Shown: positions 17,090 to 28,611 of the stretch, in pieces
How the letters are laid out: every line of letters begins with the position of its first letter
How positions within the stretch are numbered: position 1 is the stretch's first letter
DNA from: Comamonas suwonensis
GTDB lineage: Bacteria; Pseudomonadota; Gammaproteobacteria; Burkholderiales; Burkholderiaceae_C
Assembly (NCBI RefSeq): GCF_012844455.2
Contig: NZ_JABBCQ020000015.1
Location: 62,001 to 126,000, forward strand
Direction of reading: 5' to 3'
DNA length: 64,000 nucleotides
Position numbers and translations under genes: made by a program
The notes under the pieces: generated by a model
What the model was told of the DNA's origin: nothing
The model's input: the letters and a program-made list of their open reading frames with translations, nothing else
Database searches by the model: none

Positions 17090-19750
17090 TTATGCCAGGC
17101 TGATGTTTTTGAGCTGGTACAGCGCTTCCAGCGCCTCACGCGGGCTCAATGCATCAGGATTGATAGCGGCAAGCGCTTGCTGCAATGGGCTGGGGGCGGA
17201 AATATCGTCTACCAGCTCGGGCGCATCAAACAGGTTGACCTGCGTGTCGTTTTCACCGGCTTGCGATTCCAGTGCCTCCAGCGCATGGCGGGCATGGTTG
17301 AGCACGCCAGCGGGCATGCCCGCCAGTTTGGCGACCTGAATCCCGTAGCTGCGGCTGGCAGGGCCGGCTTGAATTTCGTGCAGAAACACGATGTCGCTGC
17401 CTGATTCAGCCGCGCCCACATGCACGTTGACGGCGGCCTTGGCCTTGGCGGGCAGCTCGGTCAGCTCAAAGTAGTGGGTCGCAAACAGCGTGAAGGCCTT
17501 GGTCTTGTCATGCAGCTGCGTGGCAATGCCGCTGGCCAGCGCCAGGCCGTCAAAGGTGCTGGTGCCACGGCCAATTTCGTCCATCAGCACCAGAGAATGC
17601 GGTGTGGCCGAATGCAGAATCTGTGCGGCCTCGGTCATCTCCATCATGAAGGTGGACTGGGCGTTCGCCAAATCATCGGCAGCGCCAATGCGGGTGTGAA
17701 TGGCGTCAATGGGGCCAAGGCGGCAGCTGGCGGCGGGTACATAGCTGCCCATGCTGGCCAGCAAAGTGATCAGGGCTACCTGGCGCATATAGGTCGATTT
17801 ACCGCCCATATTCGGGCCGGTAATGATCTGCATGCGTGTGTTGAGGTTCATGCGCGTGTGGTTCGCGATGAAGCTGCCGCTCGACGTTTCAGCCATGCGC
17901 GCTTCCACCACGGGGTGGCGGCCGGCTTCGATCTCGATGCAGGGCTGGCTGACGAATTGCGGCTCGGCCCAGTTCAGCGTCAGCGAGCGCTCGGCCAGCG
18001 TGCACAGCACATCCAGCGCGGCAATGGCCTGCGCCACACGGGTGAGCTGGGGCACATGAGGCTGGAGCTGATCGAGTACCTGCTCGAACAGGAATTTCTC
18101 ACGCTGCAGCGCACGCTCTTGTGCGGACAGTGCTTTGTCTTCAAAGGCTTTGAGCTCTGGCGTGATGTAACGTTCGGCGTTTTTCAGCGTCTGGCGGCGG
18201 CGGTAGCGCTCGGGCACCGCATCCTTGTAGCTGTTGGTAATTTCGATGTAAAAGCCGTGGACTTTGTTGAACTGCACGCGTAGGTTGGGAATGCCAGTCA
18301 GCAGCTTTTCTTTGGATTCCAGCTCCAGCAGAAACTCGTCGCAGTTGTTCTGAATGGCACGTAGCTCATCGAGCTCGGCATCAAAACCGGTGGCAATCAC
18401 GCCACCATCGCGCACCAGTGCGGCGGGCTCCTCCATGATGGCGCTTGCCAGCAGCTCGGCGCAGCCCTGAGGCGGAATCAAATCGGTGAAAATCTGAGTC
18501 AAATAGGCCGATGGTGCTTTGCCGGATTGCGCAAGCAGCTGCGATTTTTGTAGCGTTTTGGACAAGCCCACCAGCTCGCGCGGGCGTACCTGGCGCAGGG
18601 CGATGCGGGCGGTAATGCGCTCCACATCGCTCACGCCTTTCAGCTCGGCGCGCAGGGCTTGCCAGGGCGTCATGCCTGCGCCTGCGCCGCGCAGCACACC
18701 AATGGCTTCAAGGCGCTGCATGGCGCTTTGGCGGTTGCGCTCGGGCTCCAGCATCCAGGTCTTGAGCAACCGGCTGCCCATGCCGGTCATGCAGGTGTCG
18801 AGCAGCGAAAACACCGTGGGCGAGTCCTCGCCGCGCAGCGTCTTGATCAGCTCCAGATTGCGGCGCGTGGCCAGCGGCAGCGCGATCAGCGCATCGTCGC
18901 GCTGAACCTGAATGGCGTGGATGTGGGTGAGGTTGCGCCCCTGCGTGTGCTCGGTATAGGAGAGCAGGGCAGCACTGGCCGCATGGGCCAGTGGCATGTT
19001 TTCGGCCTCCCAGGCCTTGAGGCTGGCGGCACCCAGCAGTTCCAGCAGCTTGCGCTCGCCCAGGCCCGAGTCAAATTGCCAGTCGGGGCGGGGCGACAGC
19101 GGGCAGGTAATGGCGCTGCTGTGCTTGATGGCCAGCAGGGCTTGTTCAAAGCGCTCGGTCACACCGGCGCTGTAAATGACTTCACTGGGGCTGATGCGCG
19201 AAAGCCATGCACCCAGCTCATCGGCCGCACATTCGGCCATGTGGATGCGGCCCTGGGTCACAGCCATCCAGGCCAGGCCGCAGCGCTGGCGGCCTGCGGT
19301 GTGCACGGCGACCAGCATGGCTTCGCTCTTGTCGGAAAGCAGCTCGCTGTCGGTCAGAGTGCCGGGCGTGACCACGCGCACCACCTTGCGCTCCACAGGG
19401 CCCTTGCCCAGACCAATTTCGCCGACCTGCTCGCAGATTGCCGCCGATTCGCCCATCTTGATGAGGCGGGCCAGATAGTTTTCCAGCGCATGAAAAGGCA
19501 CGCCCGCCATGGGAATCGGCTGACCGGCGGTCTGGCCGCGCGAGGTCAGCGTGATGTCCAGCAGGCGCGTGACTTTTTCGGCATCGGCAAAGAACAGCTC
19601 GTAAAAGTCCCCCATGCGGTAGAAAACCAGCGTGTCGGGGTAGTCTGCTTTGAGCTTGAAATATTGCTGCATCATCGGCGTGTGTGCCGAGAGGTCAGCC
19701 ATGTCAGGGGTGTAGGCCGGCGACGGGGTTTCTGTGCTTTTCTGGGTCAT
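17090..19750 (-). CDS. mutS: DNA mismatch repair protein MutS
   Basis: An 886-residue mismatch recognition ATPase. The mismatch-contacting motif is [13 protein letters not shown] near the N-terminus. Connector, core and clamp domains follow. The ATPase has Walker [16 protein letters not shown] near residue 640, Walker [21 protein letters not shown] and [13 protein letters not shown]. The C-terminus ends at a tetramerisation-like tail ([14 protein letters not shown]). Length is slightly over E. coli MutS (853) because of a short N-terminal extension. ATG 19750 (MTQKSTETP) was chosen; the frame extends further up to 19813. It is a single gene, convergent with nothing and 60 nt upstream of Anbu on the same strand. 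Confidence 0.96.
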   Translation of the reverse strand: MTQKSTETPSPAYTPDMADLSAHTPMMQQYFKLKADYPDTLVFYRMGDFYELFFADAEKVTRLLDITLTSRGQTAGQPIPMAGVPFHALENYLARLIKMGESAAICEQVGEIGLGKGPVERKVVRVVTPGTLTDSELLSDKSEAMLVAVHTAGRQRCGLAWMAVTQGRIHMAECAADELGAWLSRISPSEVIYSAGVTERFEQALLAIKHSSAITCPLSPRPDWQFDSGLGERKLLELLGAASLKAWEAENMPLAHAASAALLSYTEHTQGRNLTHIHAIQVQRDDALIALPLATRRNLELIKTLRGEDSPTVFSLLDTCMTGMGSRLLKTWMLEPERNRQSAMQRLEAIGVLRGAGAGMTPWQALRAELKGVSDVERITARIALRQVRPRELVGLSKTLQKSQLLAQSGKAPSAYLTQIFTDLIPPQGCAELLASAIMEEPAALVRDGGVIATGFDAELDELRAIQNNCDEFLLELESKEKLLTGIPNLRVQFNKVHGFYIEITNSYKDAVPERYRRRQTLKNAERYITPELKAFEDKALSAQERALQREKFLFEQVLDQLQPHVPQLTRVAQAIAALDVLCTLAERSLTLNWAEPQFVSQPCIEIEAGRHPVVEARMAETSSGSFIANHTRMNLNTRMQIITGPNMGGKSTYMRQVALITLLASMGSYVPAASCRLGPIDAIHTRIGAADDLANAQSTFMMEMTEAAQILHSATPHSLVLMDEIGRGTSTFDGLALASGIATQLHDKTKAFTLFATHYFELTELPAKAKAAVNVHVGAAESGSDIVFLHEIQAGPASRSYGIQVAKLAGMPAGVLNHARHALEALESQAGENDTQVNLFDAPELVDDISAPSPLQQALAAINPDALSPREALEALYQLKNISLA

Positions 19751-19825
19751 CGCTTCAGCGGTGTGCAATTCGTGGGGCGCTGCGCTGATTAGGGCGCGCG
19801 CCAAACTACGCATTATCGGCGATGG

Positions 19826-20902
19826 TCAAAAGCTGATCTTGTGCCCGCTTTTAGCGCCTCCAGCATCAGGCGCAGCGGCTTCATCTGAATCATGAACAGG
19901 TCGGTAGCCGGGGCCAAAAGACACATCGCCCATTCGCCAGCCTGCGCGGCAGGTGACTGCGCCCCAGAAGCGCCTGAGCGTGTACCACTGCATGGCGATG
20001 AGGCCGCGCTCGTTGTCGGCATCGACCTCTGGGTCACTCACGCCGGTGGGGCGGAGTTCTTCATCGTGATAAAGGGCGCTGCCAAACAGCTGATCCCACC
20101 AGGGCAGGACCTGGCCGAAGTTGCAGTTGTGGCGCTCGGGCCGCTCCGCATCGCGCAGCATATGGTGGTTGCGGTGAAAGCGCGGACCAACAAAAAGGCG
20201 CTCGCCGATCTTGCCAACCCAGCCCAGACGCAGGGCGACGTTGGCGTGAGAGAAGTTCTGCACCAGCTCGCTGAGCAGGCCCAGCATGGCGAACTCCGAG
20301 GGCTCCACGCCCATGGCCAGACCCACGGTGGCCAGCACAAAACTTTGCAGCATGCCGTCCAGATAGTTGCTGCGGTCGTTGCTCCAGCAGCTCATCTGGC
20401 GCTGGCTGTGGTGCATGCTGTGCATGGCCCACCACCAGGGAATGACGTGCTGGGCGCGGTGCATCCAGTAATACGTGAGGTCGTAGATCACGTAGTACAC
20501 GGCAAACAGCATGTAGGGGTGGTCTTCAAACCACGGTAGCCAGGCCTTGAGGCCGCTGGCTTCTTTGGTGGCTGGGCCGCCGCCCAGCATGTGGGCGATG
20601 GGCATGAGGATCAGAAAACTGAACAGAGGAAACAGGCCCAGCAGCATGAGCAGGGTGTAGTTGCGGTCCACCGTGGTGTGGCGGCGATCGGCCCAGCGCT
20701 CGGCTGGCAAAAGGCTTTCCAGCGGGCGCATCACGCCGCCGATCAGAAACAGCTGCAGCAGCGCGATCAAGATGCCTGCCGCAATCTCGCGCGGATCTCC
20801 GGCGGCCTCGGCAATGTTCAGAGCGTTGACCACGGGCGTCACCACATGCAGGGAAACCCAGTCAATGGCCAGAGTCCAGTGCTGGCTGAAAAAATCCATC
20901 AT
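19826..20902 (-). CDS. Sterol desaturase / fatty acid hydroxylase family protein
   Basis: A 358-residue integral membrane di-iron enzyme. The four His-box pattern of the family is visible: HRAQH, HSMHHS, HRNHH and a C-terminal HN (PERHNCNFGQVLPWWDQLFG). Several hydrophobic helices precede them (AAGILIALLQLFLIGGVM; YTLLMLLGLFPLFSFLIL). The family hydroxylates or desaturates sterols, fatty acids or alkylglycerols; substrate here is unknown. ATG 20902 (MMDFFSQHW) was preferred over an upstream start at 20986 that adds a polar leader. It is followed by mutS on the same strand but with a separate-looking promoter region. Confidence 0.9.
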   Translation of the reverse strand: MMDFFSQHWTLAIDWVSLHVVTPVVNALNIAEAAGDPREIAAGILIALLQLFLIGGVMRPLESLLPAERWADRRHTTVDRNYTLLMLLGLFPLFSFLILMPIAHMLGGGPATKEASGLKAWLPWFEDHPYMLFAVYYVIYDLTYYWMHRAQHVIPWWWAMHSMHHSQRQMSCWSNDRSNYLDGMLQSFVLATVGLAMGVEPSEFAMLGLLSELVQNFSHANVALRLGWVGKIGERLFVGPRFHRNHHMLRDAERPERHNCNFGQVLPWWDQLFGSALYHDEELRPTGVSDPEVDADNERGLIAMQWYTLRRFWGAVTCRAGWRMGDVSFGPGYRPVHDSDEAAAPDAGGAKSGHKISF

Positions 20903-20970
20903 ATTGATCTGCCCGTTTGTCGTTGGGGCTGATTCTGGACAGTGAACTTGTGGATTCTGTGGAGATAAAA

Positions 20971-21003
20971 AAAGAGCCCGACTCACAGGAGGCGGGCTCT
21001 TTT
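20971..21003 (-). terminator. Hairpin terminator
   Basis: AGAGCCCG (20973-20980) pairs with CGGGCTCT (20993-21000), flanked by A-run and T-run. It lies just after suhB on the minus strand. Confidence 0.85.
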
Positions 21004-21040
21004 CGCAGTCGTGGGGCGACCGCCTTTTTATATTGAGCGC

Positions 21041-21949
21041 TTATTCAGCGGCTTTGGATTCGGCTTCGGCGCTCTCGTCAGCGGGCACTTCAAAGTTGTC
21101 AGACTTCACAGCTTGGCGCACGGCGGCCTTCTCACCGGCAGAGGCGAACTTGCTGAACTTGCCAATCACGGGGATCAGTGCGCCATAAATGCGGGGAGCG
21201 GCGGCCAGGATTTCCTTTTGCTCCAGGAAGTCGGCTTCGCCGGTGAAGTTGCCCACCAGACCACCTGCTTCGCTGACCAGCAGCGAGCCTGCAGCCACGT
21301 CCCAGATGGACAGCCCGGACTCAAAGAAACCGTCGGCAAAACCGGCGGCCACGTAGGCCAGATCCAGAGCGGCAGAGCCGGGGCGGCGCACGCCTGCAGT
21401 GCGCTGCATGACTTCGCCCAGCATCAGCATGTATTGCTTGAAGTTGTCGCCACGGCGGAATGGGAAGCCGGTGGAGATCAGGCAGTCACGCAGCTGAGTG
21501 CGCTTGGAGACACGGATGCGGCGCTCGTTCAGGTAAGCACCACGGCCCTTGGTAGCGGTAAACAGGTCGTTACGGCTGGGGTCATAGACCACGGCGTGCT
21601 CGACCTTGCCCTTGTAAGCCAGAGCGATGCTGACGCAGTACACGGGGAAGCCGTGGATGAAGTTGGTGGTGCCGTCCAGAGGATCGATGATCCAGACATG
21701 GTCAGAGTTCTTGGCACCGTGCTCTTCACCCGACTCTTCGGCCAGGATGGAGTGCTGGGGGTAGGCGTTCAGCAGCGTCTCGATGATGACGCGCTCGGCG
21801 GCTTGGTCTACCTCGGTCACAAAGTCGTTCACCTGCTTTTGCGCAACGCGCACCGATTCCACATCCAGTGCGGCACGGTTGATGAGGGCGCCAGCGGCGC
21901 GAGCAGCCTTGATGGCCACGTTGAGCATGGGGTGCAGGGAGTTCGACAT
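21041..21949 (-). CDS. suhB: Inositol monophosphatase / SuhB
   Basis: A 302-residue Mg-dependent inositol-1-monophosphatase-family protein. Motifs are EESGEEHG (metal-binding Glu), [17 protein letters not shown] (metal site) and [17 protein letters not shown]. In E. coli SuhB also acts with NusA/NusB in rRNA antitermination. The last 30 residues form an acidic Ala/Glu-rich tail ([15 protein letters not shown]) not found in the 267-residue E. coli protein. ATG 21949 (MSNSLHPML) is chosen over an upstream start at 21985. It is divergent from trmJ, sharing a 251-bp intergenic region. Confidence 0.95.
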   Translation of the reverse strand: MSNSLHPMLNVAIKAARAAGALINRAALDVESVRVAQKQVNDFVTEVDQAAERVIIETLLNAYPQHSILAEESGEEHGAKNSDHVWIIDPLDGTTNFIHGFPVYCVSIALAYKGKVEHAVVYDPSRNDLFTATKGRGAYLNERRIRVSKRTQLRDCLISTGFPFRRGDNFKQYMLMLGEVMQRTAGVRRPGSAALDLAYVAAGFADGFFESGLSIWDVAAGSLLVSEAGGLVGNFTGEADFLEQKEILAAAPRIYGALIPVIGKFSKFASAGEKAAVRQAVKSDNFEVPADESAEAESKAAE

Positions 21950-22200
21950 AGATTGTGAGTGCCTTGGCGGCTCAGCCCGGCGCAAAGGCGGGCTGAACTA
22001 CGCGGGTAAGAACGTAAAAAGCCGCGACCGGCGATGCGGGGCGGCGACAATAGGCGCAATTCTACCCAGCCTGCACTTTTTTTGCTTGTGTGGCCCAGAG
22101 ACCAGAGGGTCTTGTCTGCGGCCTTTCAATGAGCCATCAAGAGTGTGGGTGCTGTCTCTGTACTGTTTTATCAAGGCCACAAGTGGGGCCTTTTGCTGTG

Positions 22201-23001
22201 ATGAAAACCCGATTCGTACTGATTGAAACCAGCCACGCTGGTAATGTGGGCGCTGCTGCCCGCGCGCTCAAGACCATGGGCTTTGACGACCTGGTGCTGG
22301 TGCGCCCGCGCTACCAAAATGTGCTGCGCAAGGAAGAAACCATTCAGCGTGCCAGCGGCGCACTGGATGTGCTGGACAAGGCCCGTATTGTCGACACGCT
22401 GGAAGAAGCGCTGGACGGCATCAGCCATATGTGTGCCACGGCCATGACGCCACGCGACTTTGGCCCGCCCACCCGCACGCCGCGCGAGCACTTTGAGTTG
22501 CTACTGAAAGGTGAGCTGGATGTGCGCTCTGCACCAGCGGTAGATGGCGATTTGACGGATAACGCAGTCACCCCTGGCGCGGTCTGCAACCAGAAGGGTG
22601 TGGCCTTTTTGTTTGGCTGCGAGCGCTTTGGCATGAGCAACGACGATGTGTATCGCTGCGATGTGGCGCTGACCATTCCGTCCAATCCGCAGTTTGGCTC
22701 GCTCAATCTGGCCTCGGCGATTCAAGTCGTTGCCTATGACTGGCGCGCGGCGCTGGGTGGCTTCCCGGTCGAAGAACATGTGCCCGAGGTCAACCGTGCC
22801 GACATGGCTCAGGTGCAGGGCATGCTGAGCCACCTCGAGCAGGCGCTGGCCCATGTCGGCTTTCTGGACCCGGCAGCGCCCAAAAAGCTCATGCCCCGGC
22901 TTAACCAGCTTTTCAACCGCGCGCAGCTGACGCAGGAAGAAATCCATATTCTTCGCGGTGTTGCCAAAGCCATGCTGAAGTGCGAGCCGCCAACCCGCTA
23001 G
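22201..23001 (+). CDS. trmJ: tRNA Cm32/Um32 2'-O-methyltransferase TrmJ
   Basis: A 266-residue SPOUT-class methyltransferase that 2'-O-methylates nucleotide 32 of the tRNA anticodon loop. The N-terminus [20 protein letters not shown] holds the family motif N-VGA-AR; later motifs are [20 protein letters not shown] and [20 protein letters not shown], which form the AdoMet knot. A C-terminal helical extension follows ([14 protein letters not shown]). Length matches E. coli TrmJ (246) with a small insertion. Directly followed by cysE 34 nt away, a common betaproteobacterial pairing. Confidence 0.94.
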   Translation: MKTRFVLIETSHAGNVGAAARALKTMGFDDLVLVRPRYQNVLRKEETIQRASGALDVLDKARIVDTLEEALDGISHMCATAMTPRDFGPPTRTPREHFELLLKGELDVRSAPAVDGDLTDNAVTPGAVCNQKGVAFLFGCERFGMSNDDVYRCDVALTIPSNPQFGSLNLASAIQVVAYDWRAALGGFPVEEHVPEVNRADMAQVQGMLSHLEQALAHVGFLDPAAPKKLMPRLNQLFNRAQLTQEEIHILRGVAKAMLKCEPPTR

Positions 23002-23035
23002 ACTCGATGACCTGCTAAACATTTCTCGATATTTG

Positions 23036-23866
23036 ATGCTTGATCGCCTGCGCTCCGACATCCAGTGCATCCTCGACCGTGACCCTGCGGCTCGCAGTAC
23101 CTGGGAGGTCATCACCTGTTACCCCGGACTGCATGCCATCTGGCTGCAACGCCCGGCGCACTGGTGCTGGACGCATGGTTTCAAATGGCTGGGTCGCTTC
23201 ATCTCACACATGGGGCGCTGGTTCACCGGTATTGAAATCCACCCCGGTGCCGTTATCGGCAAAGAGGTCTTCATCGACCACGGCATGGGTGTTGTGATTG
23301 GCGAAACAGCCGTGGTGGGCGACGGCTGCACCATTTATCACGGCGTCACGCTGGGCGGTACATCGCTTTACAAGGGCGCCAAGCGCCACCCCACGCTGGG
23401 CAAGAACGTGGTGGTCAGCGCGGGTGCCAAGGTGCTGGGCGGCTTTGAAGTGGGCGATGGTGCCAAGATCGGCAGCAACGCCGTGGTCATCAAGCCCGTG
23501 CCTGCGGGTGCAACGGCCGTAGGCATTCCTGCGCGCATCATTGCCAGCAAGAGCGGGCAGAGCGCCGATGTGACGGAGCACGAAGCGGCTCCCAAGGTGG
23601 TTGCGCAGCCAGCGGGTGCGATGGATGAAGACTGCGGCAAGAGCGGCTTCAGCGCCTATGGTGTGACGACGGAAGTGGACCCTGTGGCGCAGGCCATGCG
23701 CTCCCTGTCTGAAGGCGCATCAGGCCATGAAAAGCAAATTGCATTGCTTTGGGCCGCGATTGAAAAGCTGTCGATTCAAGGTCAGGTCAAGGACTGCATG
23801 CCTTGCGAGTCCGAGCGGCCCGAGGCCTTCCAGAAAGAAAAGATCGACCAGATTCTGGGTAAATAA
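23036..23866 (+). CDS. cysE: Serine O-acetyltransferase
   Basis: A 276-residue enzyme making O-acetylserine from serine and acetyl-CoA, the first step of cysteine synthesis. The left-handed beta-helix hexapeptide region is clear: [57 protein letters not shown] and [20 protein letters not shown]. Catalytic His residues lie in IDHGMG and YHGVTLGG. About 80 C-terminal residues extend past the core and include paired Cys ([11 protein letters not shown]). ATG 23036 was chosen; a TTG sits directly before it. It follows trmJ and ends near a palindromic repeat and a hairpin. Confidence 0.94.
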   Translation: MLDRLRSDIQCILDRDPAARSTWEVITCYPGLHAIWLQRPAHWCWTHGFKWLGRFISHMGRWFTGIEIHPGAVIGKEVFIDHGMGVVIGETAVVGDGCTIYHGVTLGGTSLYKGAKRHPTLGKNVVVSAGAKVLGGFEVGDGAKIGSNAVVIKPVPAGATAVGIPARIIASKSGQSADVTEHEAAPKVVAQPAGAMDEDCGKSGFSAYGVTTEVDPVAQAMRSLSEGASGHEKQIALLWAAIEKLSIQGQVKDCMPCESERPEAFQKEKIDQILGK

Positions 23867-23884
23867 GGCTCGAATCCTTATCTG

Positions 23885-23935
23885 GCGCTTGTCAATCAAG
23901 CGCAAGTAGCTCTTGTTTTGATAGTGATTGAATCA
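23885..23935. repeat. Short intergenic palindromic element, copy 1
   Basis: GCGCTTG (23885-23891) and CAAGCGC (23897-23903) form a hairpin with a 5-nt loop, followed by AGTAGCTC and TTTTGATAG. The same pattern recurs elsewhere in the window after genes. Confidence 0.7.
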
Positions 23936-23937
23936 AA

Positions 23938-23975
23938 AAGCCGGACCGCTTTGCAGTGGCCCGGCTTCTTTTTTG
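23938..23975. terminator. Hairpin terminator between cysE and a convergent gene
   Basis: AAGCCGG (23938-23944) pairs with CCGGCTT (23961-23967), followed by CTTTTTT. It may serve both strands. Confidence 0.7.
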
Positions 23976-23985
23976 CGTCAGCTGC

Positions 23986-25206
23986 TTACTTCCACAGCGC
24001 GCATTTGCTTTCTTCCTTGGTGGTGAAGACCTGATCGCCGGGCAGAGTCTTGAGCACCTTGAAGTAATCCCAGGCCTTTTTGGACTCCGCCGGGCTCTTG
24101 ACCTGGAGCAGGTGCATGTCGTGGGCATAGCGGCCATCGGGACGGATCACGCCCTTGGCATAGAAGTCCGACAGCGGCGTGGCCTTGAAGCCAGCCATGA
24201 TCTTGTCGGCATCCGTGGTGCCCAGCTTTTCGGCCAGCTTCAGGTATTGCATGGCGGCCGAGTAGTTGGCTGCCTGCAGCGAGGTGGGCATTTTCTTGAA
24301 CTTGGCGAAGAAGCGATCCGAGAACTTGCGGCTTTCGGGGTTCAGATCCCAGTGCCAGCTGTCGGTAAACATCAGTCCCTCGGTGGCCTTCAGGCCCAGG
24401 CTGTGAATGTCGGAGCTGAACAGCAGCAGGCCGGCCAGCTTCATGGTCTTGGTCAGGCCAAATTCACGCGCTGACTTGATTGCGTTGATGGTGTCTCCAC
24501 CGGCATTGGCCAGACCCAGAATCTGGGCCTTGGAGTTCTGGGCCTGCAGCAGGAAGGAGGAAAAATCGGCCGTGTTCAGCGGGTGCTTGACGCTGCCCAG
24601 CACCTTGCCACCTGCGGCGTTAATGACGCGCGTGGTATCGGCCTCCAGTGCCTGACCAAAGGCATAGTCTGCGGTCAGAAAGAACCAGTTCTTGCCACCC
24701 AGCTCCACCACGGCCTTGCCCGTGCCCTTGGCCAGCGCCACGGTGTCATAGGCGTAGTGCACAAAGTAAGGACTGCATTGCTCGTTGGTCAGGGCCGATG
24801 TGCCTGCGCCGTTGATGATGTAGACCTTCTTTTTTTCATCGGCCACCTTGCCCATGGCCAGCCCGGCACTGGAGGTCGTGCCGCCAATGAGCATGTTCAG
24901 GCCCTGTGTATCAAACCACTCGCGGGCTTTGCTGGCGGCAATATCGGCCTTGTTCTGGTGGTCGGCCGTCAGCACTTCAATGGGCTTGCCCAGCAGCTTG
25001 CCGCCAAAGTCGTCCACCGCCATCTGCACGGCCATCGCGCCGCCCTTGCCGTCTACATCGGAGTAGAGGCCGGACATGTCAGTGATGAAGCCGATGCGAA
25101 TCTTGTCCTGCGCCTGAGCGCTTGCGGAGGCCAGCAGGCAGCCCAGCGCCAGCGTCAAGGTGCGTGGCGAAAAAACGGTGGCAGCGGAAACAGAGCGAGG
25201 CTTCAT
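23986..25206 (-). CDS. LIV-type ABC substrate-binding protein (paralogue A)
   Basis: A 406-residue periplasmic binding protein of the Peripla_BP_6 (branched-chain amino acid) type. Signal peptide FSPRTLTLALGCLLASASAQAQ; mature part begins QDKIRIGFITDMSGLYSDV and includes KPIEVLTADHQNKADIAASK, NGAGTSALTNEQCSPYFVHY and a paired Cys near the C-terminus (EESKCALWK). ATG 25206 was chosen because AGGAG lies 9 nt upstream; an in-frame ATG at 25215 abuts AGGAG. No transporter genes are nearby. It is very similar throughout to 32844-34079. The ligand is unknown; LIV-type proteins bind amino acids, aromatic acids or amides. Confidence 0.92.
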   Translation of the reverse strand: MKPRSVSAATVFSPRTLTLALGCLLASASAQAQDKIRIGFITDMSGLYSDVDGKGGAMAVQMAVDDFGGKLLGKPIEVLTADHQNKADIAASKAREWFDTQGLNMLIGGTTSSAGLAMGKVADEKKKVYIINGAGTSALTNEQCSPYFVHYAYDTVALAKGTGKAVVELGGKNWFFLTADYAFGQALEADTTRVINAAGGKVLGSVKHPLNTADFSSFLLQAQNSKAQILGLANAGGDTINAIKSAREFGLTKTMKLAGLLLFSSDIHSLGLKATEGLMFTDSWHWDLNPESRKFSDRFFAKFKKMPTSLQAANYSAAMQYLKLAEKLGTTDADKIMAGFKATPLSDFYAKGVIRPDGRYAHDMHLLQVKSPAESKKAWDYFKVLKTLPGDQVFTTKEESKCALWK

Positions 25207-25388
25207 CAAAGTCATCTCCTGAGGTAGTAAGCGCCCATGCATGGTGACGGGCAGAACGCATAGTCGCAGCCACAGTGCGCTGCGCCATCAGGGCAAGCAC
25301 GGGGCTGTTGCGGCTGATACGTATCCGTGGTGACTTGTGGAAAGTGCAACAGCTTCTACACTGCAGTGCAGCAAATCAGGAAAGACCC

Positions 25389-26048
25389 ATGAACATCGAA
25401 AAAGCCTTGCAGCAACGCCGCTCCGTGCGTGCTTTCACGCCCCAGACCGTTCCCGGCGAAGTGGTGCGTACCTTGCTGGAAACCGCATCTCAAGCCCCTT
25501 CCGGCGGCAATATGCAGCCCTGGCGCGTGACGGCGGTGGGCGGTCAGGCTCTCAAGGACTTGAGCGCCAGGGCCAAGGTCACTGAGCCCGTGCAGCGCCC
25601 AGGTCTGTCTTACCCGCCCGGCCTGTGGGAGCCCTATCGCAGTCGCCGTTTTGAAAACGGCGAAGAGCTGTACCAGGCCCTGAACATCGGCCGCGAAGAC
25701 AAGGGCGCTCGCCTTGCGCAACTGGCCAAAAATGGCGAGATGTTTGGCGCGCCCGTGGGCATCTTTATCGCCGTGGAAGAGCGCATGGGCTATGCGCAGT
25801 GGGTGGATCTGGGGATCTACCTGCAATCGTTCATGCTGCTGGCGGCCGAGAAGGGTCTGGCCAGCTGCGCACAGGGCTTCTGGCGCATGTACAACGACAT
25901 GCTGATTGAGCAACTGGCGCTGCCGGGCGGCTACCAGATCGCTTTTGGCATTGCGCTCGGTTACGAAGATACGAGCGCGCCCATCAACCAGTGGCGATCG
26001 AGCCGGGCGACCAGCGGTGAGTGGCTGGCGCTGCAGGGGCTGGATTAG
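25389..26048 (+). CDS. Nitroreductase family protein
   Basis: A 219-residue FMN-dependent oxidoreductase. The N-terminal FMN motif is QQRRSVRAFTPQTVPGEVVR and the second FMN contact ASQAPSGGNMQPWRVTAVGG; C-terminal motif is LALPGGYQIAFGIALGYED. Such enzymes reduce nitroaromatics, quinones or flavins with NAD(P)H. An AGGAAAG ribosome site lies before ATG 25389. It precedes the thiamine-riboswitch/thiC region but with an intervening 77 bp and probably its own promoter. Physiological substrate unknown. Confidence 0.9.
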   Translation: MNIEKALQQRRSVRAFTPQTVPGEVVRTLLETASQAPSGGNMQPWRVTAVGGQALKDLSARAKVTEPVQRPGLSYPPGLWEPYRSRRFENGEELYQALNIGREDKGARLAQLAKNGEMFGAPVGIFIAVEERMGYAQWVDLGIYLQSFMLLAAEKGLASCAQGFWRMYNDMLIEQLALPGGYQIAFGIALGYEDTSAPINQWRSSRATSGEWLALQGLD

Positions 26049-26125
26049 ACGCTTGTCGGTCACCACAGTTAAACTGCCGCCATCTTTCGCCTTTTGAGGC
26101 GAATCAGGCCTATACTGAATGCTGC

Positions 26126-26240
26126 TCCGGGGTGTGCGAAAGCGCTGAGAGACCAGAGATTGAGCTGTTGAAAGACAGCTCAGTCAAGGCCAACCCGACG
26201 AACTTGATCCGGTTCATACCGGCGGAAGAAGAGCGGGACC
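26126..26240 (+). promoter_or_regulatory. TPP riboswitch (THI element)
   Basis: The conserved core is visible: CGGGGTG near the 5' end, GCTGAGA at 26144-26150, and GATCCGGTTCATACCGGCGG at 26207-26224, which matches the TPP aptamer signature. A long P3-type arm with GAGCTGT/ACAGCTC (26162-26182) is present. It lies about 270 nt before thiC and is followed by a hairpin terminator at 26311-26347, so TPP binding would favour termination. A TATACT -10-like box sits at 26111-26116. Confidence 0.93.
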
Positions 26241-26310
26241 CTGACGCAGGGCCAGAGAATTGAACGGCAAGGCGCCACTACGCCAGCACCCCTCAATACT
26301 TTGGCCCAGC

Positions 26311-26352
26311 AAACCCCAGGCGCTTCTCGCGTACTGGGGTTTTGTCTTTTTA
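26311..26352 (+). terminator. Riboswitch-linked terminator upstream of thiC
   Basis: AAACCCCAG (26311-26319) pairs with CTGGGGTTT (26334-26342), followed by TGTCTTTTT. Its position between aptamer and thiC makes it the likely expression platform. A competing antiterminator was not traced. Confidence 0.8.
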
Positions 26353-26480
26353 AAGGCACCCGGTGCGCAGAGGACAAGGCTGAAATCCATGTATTTCAGC
26401 GGCACAGGCCAGACACCTTCACACGGTGCAGCGCCAGTGCAGGGAAAGTCAGCACAGGGCCGCACTCCACGGAGCGTTGA

Positions 26481-28454
<1,974 letters not shown>

Positions 28455-28470
28455 TTTGAGATGAAATAGT

Positions 28471-28508
28471 GCTGTAGCGCTTGTGTATCAAGCGCCACCT
28501 GCTATTCA
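28471..28508. repeat. Short intergenic palindromic element, copy 2
   Basis: GCGCTTG (28477-28483) pairs with CAAGCGC (28489-28495) around a 5-nt loop; flanks read GCTGTA and CACCTGCTATT. It resembles the copy after cysE and lies directly after thiC. Confidence 0.7.
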
Positions 28509-28510
28509 AA

Positions 28511-28545
28511 AAAAAGGGCAAGCTGTTTGGCTTGCCCTTTTTTTA
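28511..28545. terminator. Bidirectional terminator after thiC
   Basis: AAAGGGCAAG (28513-28522) pairs with CTTGCCCTTT (28531-28540) with A- and T-runs on both sides. It serves thiC and the convergent hydrolase gene. Confidence 0.9.
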
Positions 28546-28611
28546 TGCGGCTGTGGTCAGCGCCCCAGTTCTTCCACGACCTTATGTGAGGGGCGTTGAC
28601 TGCGCAGGAGA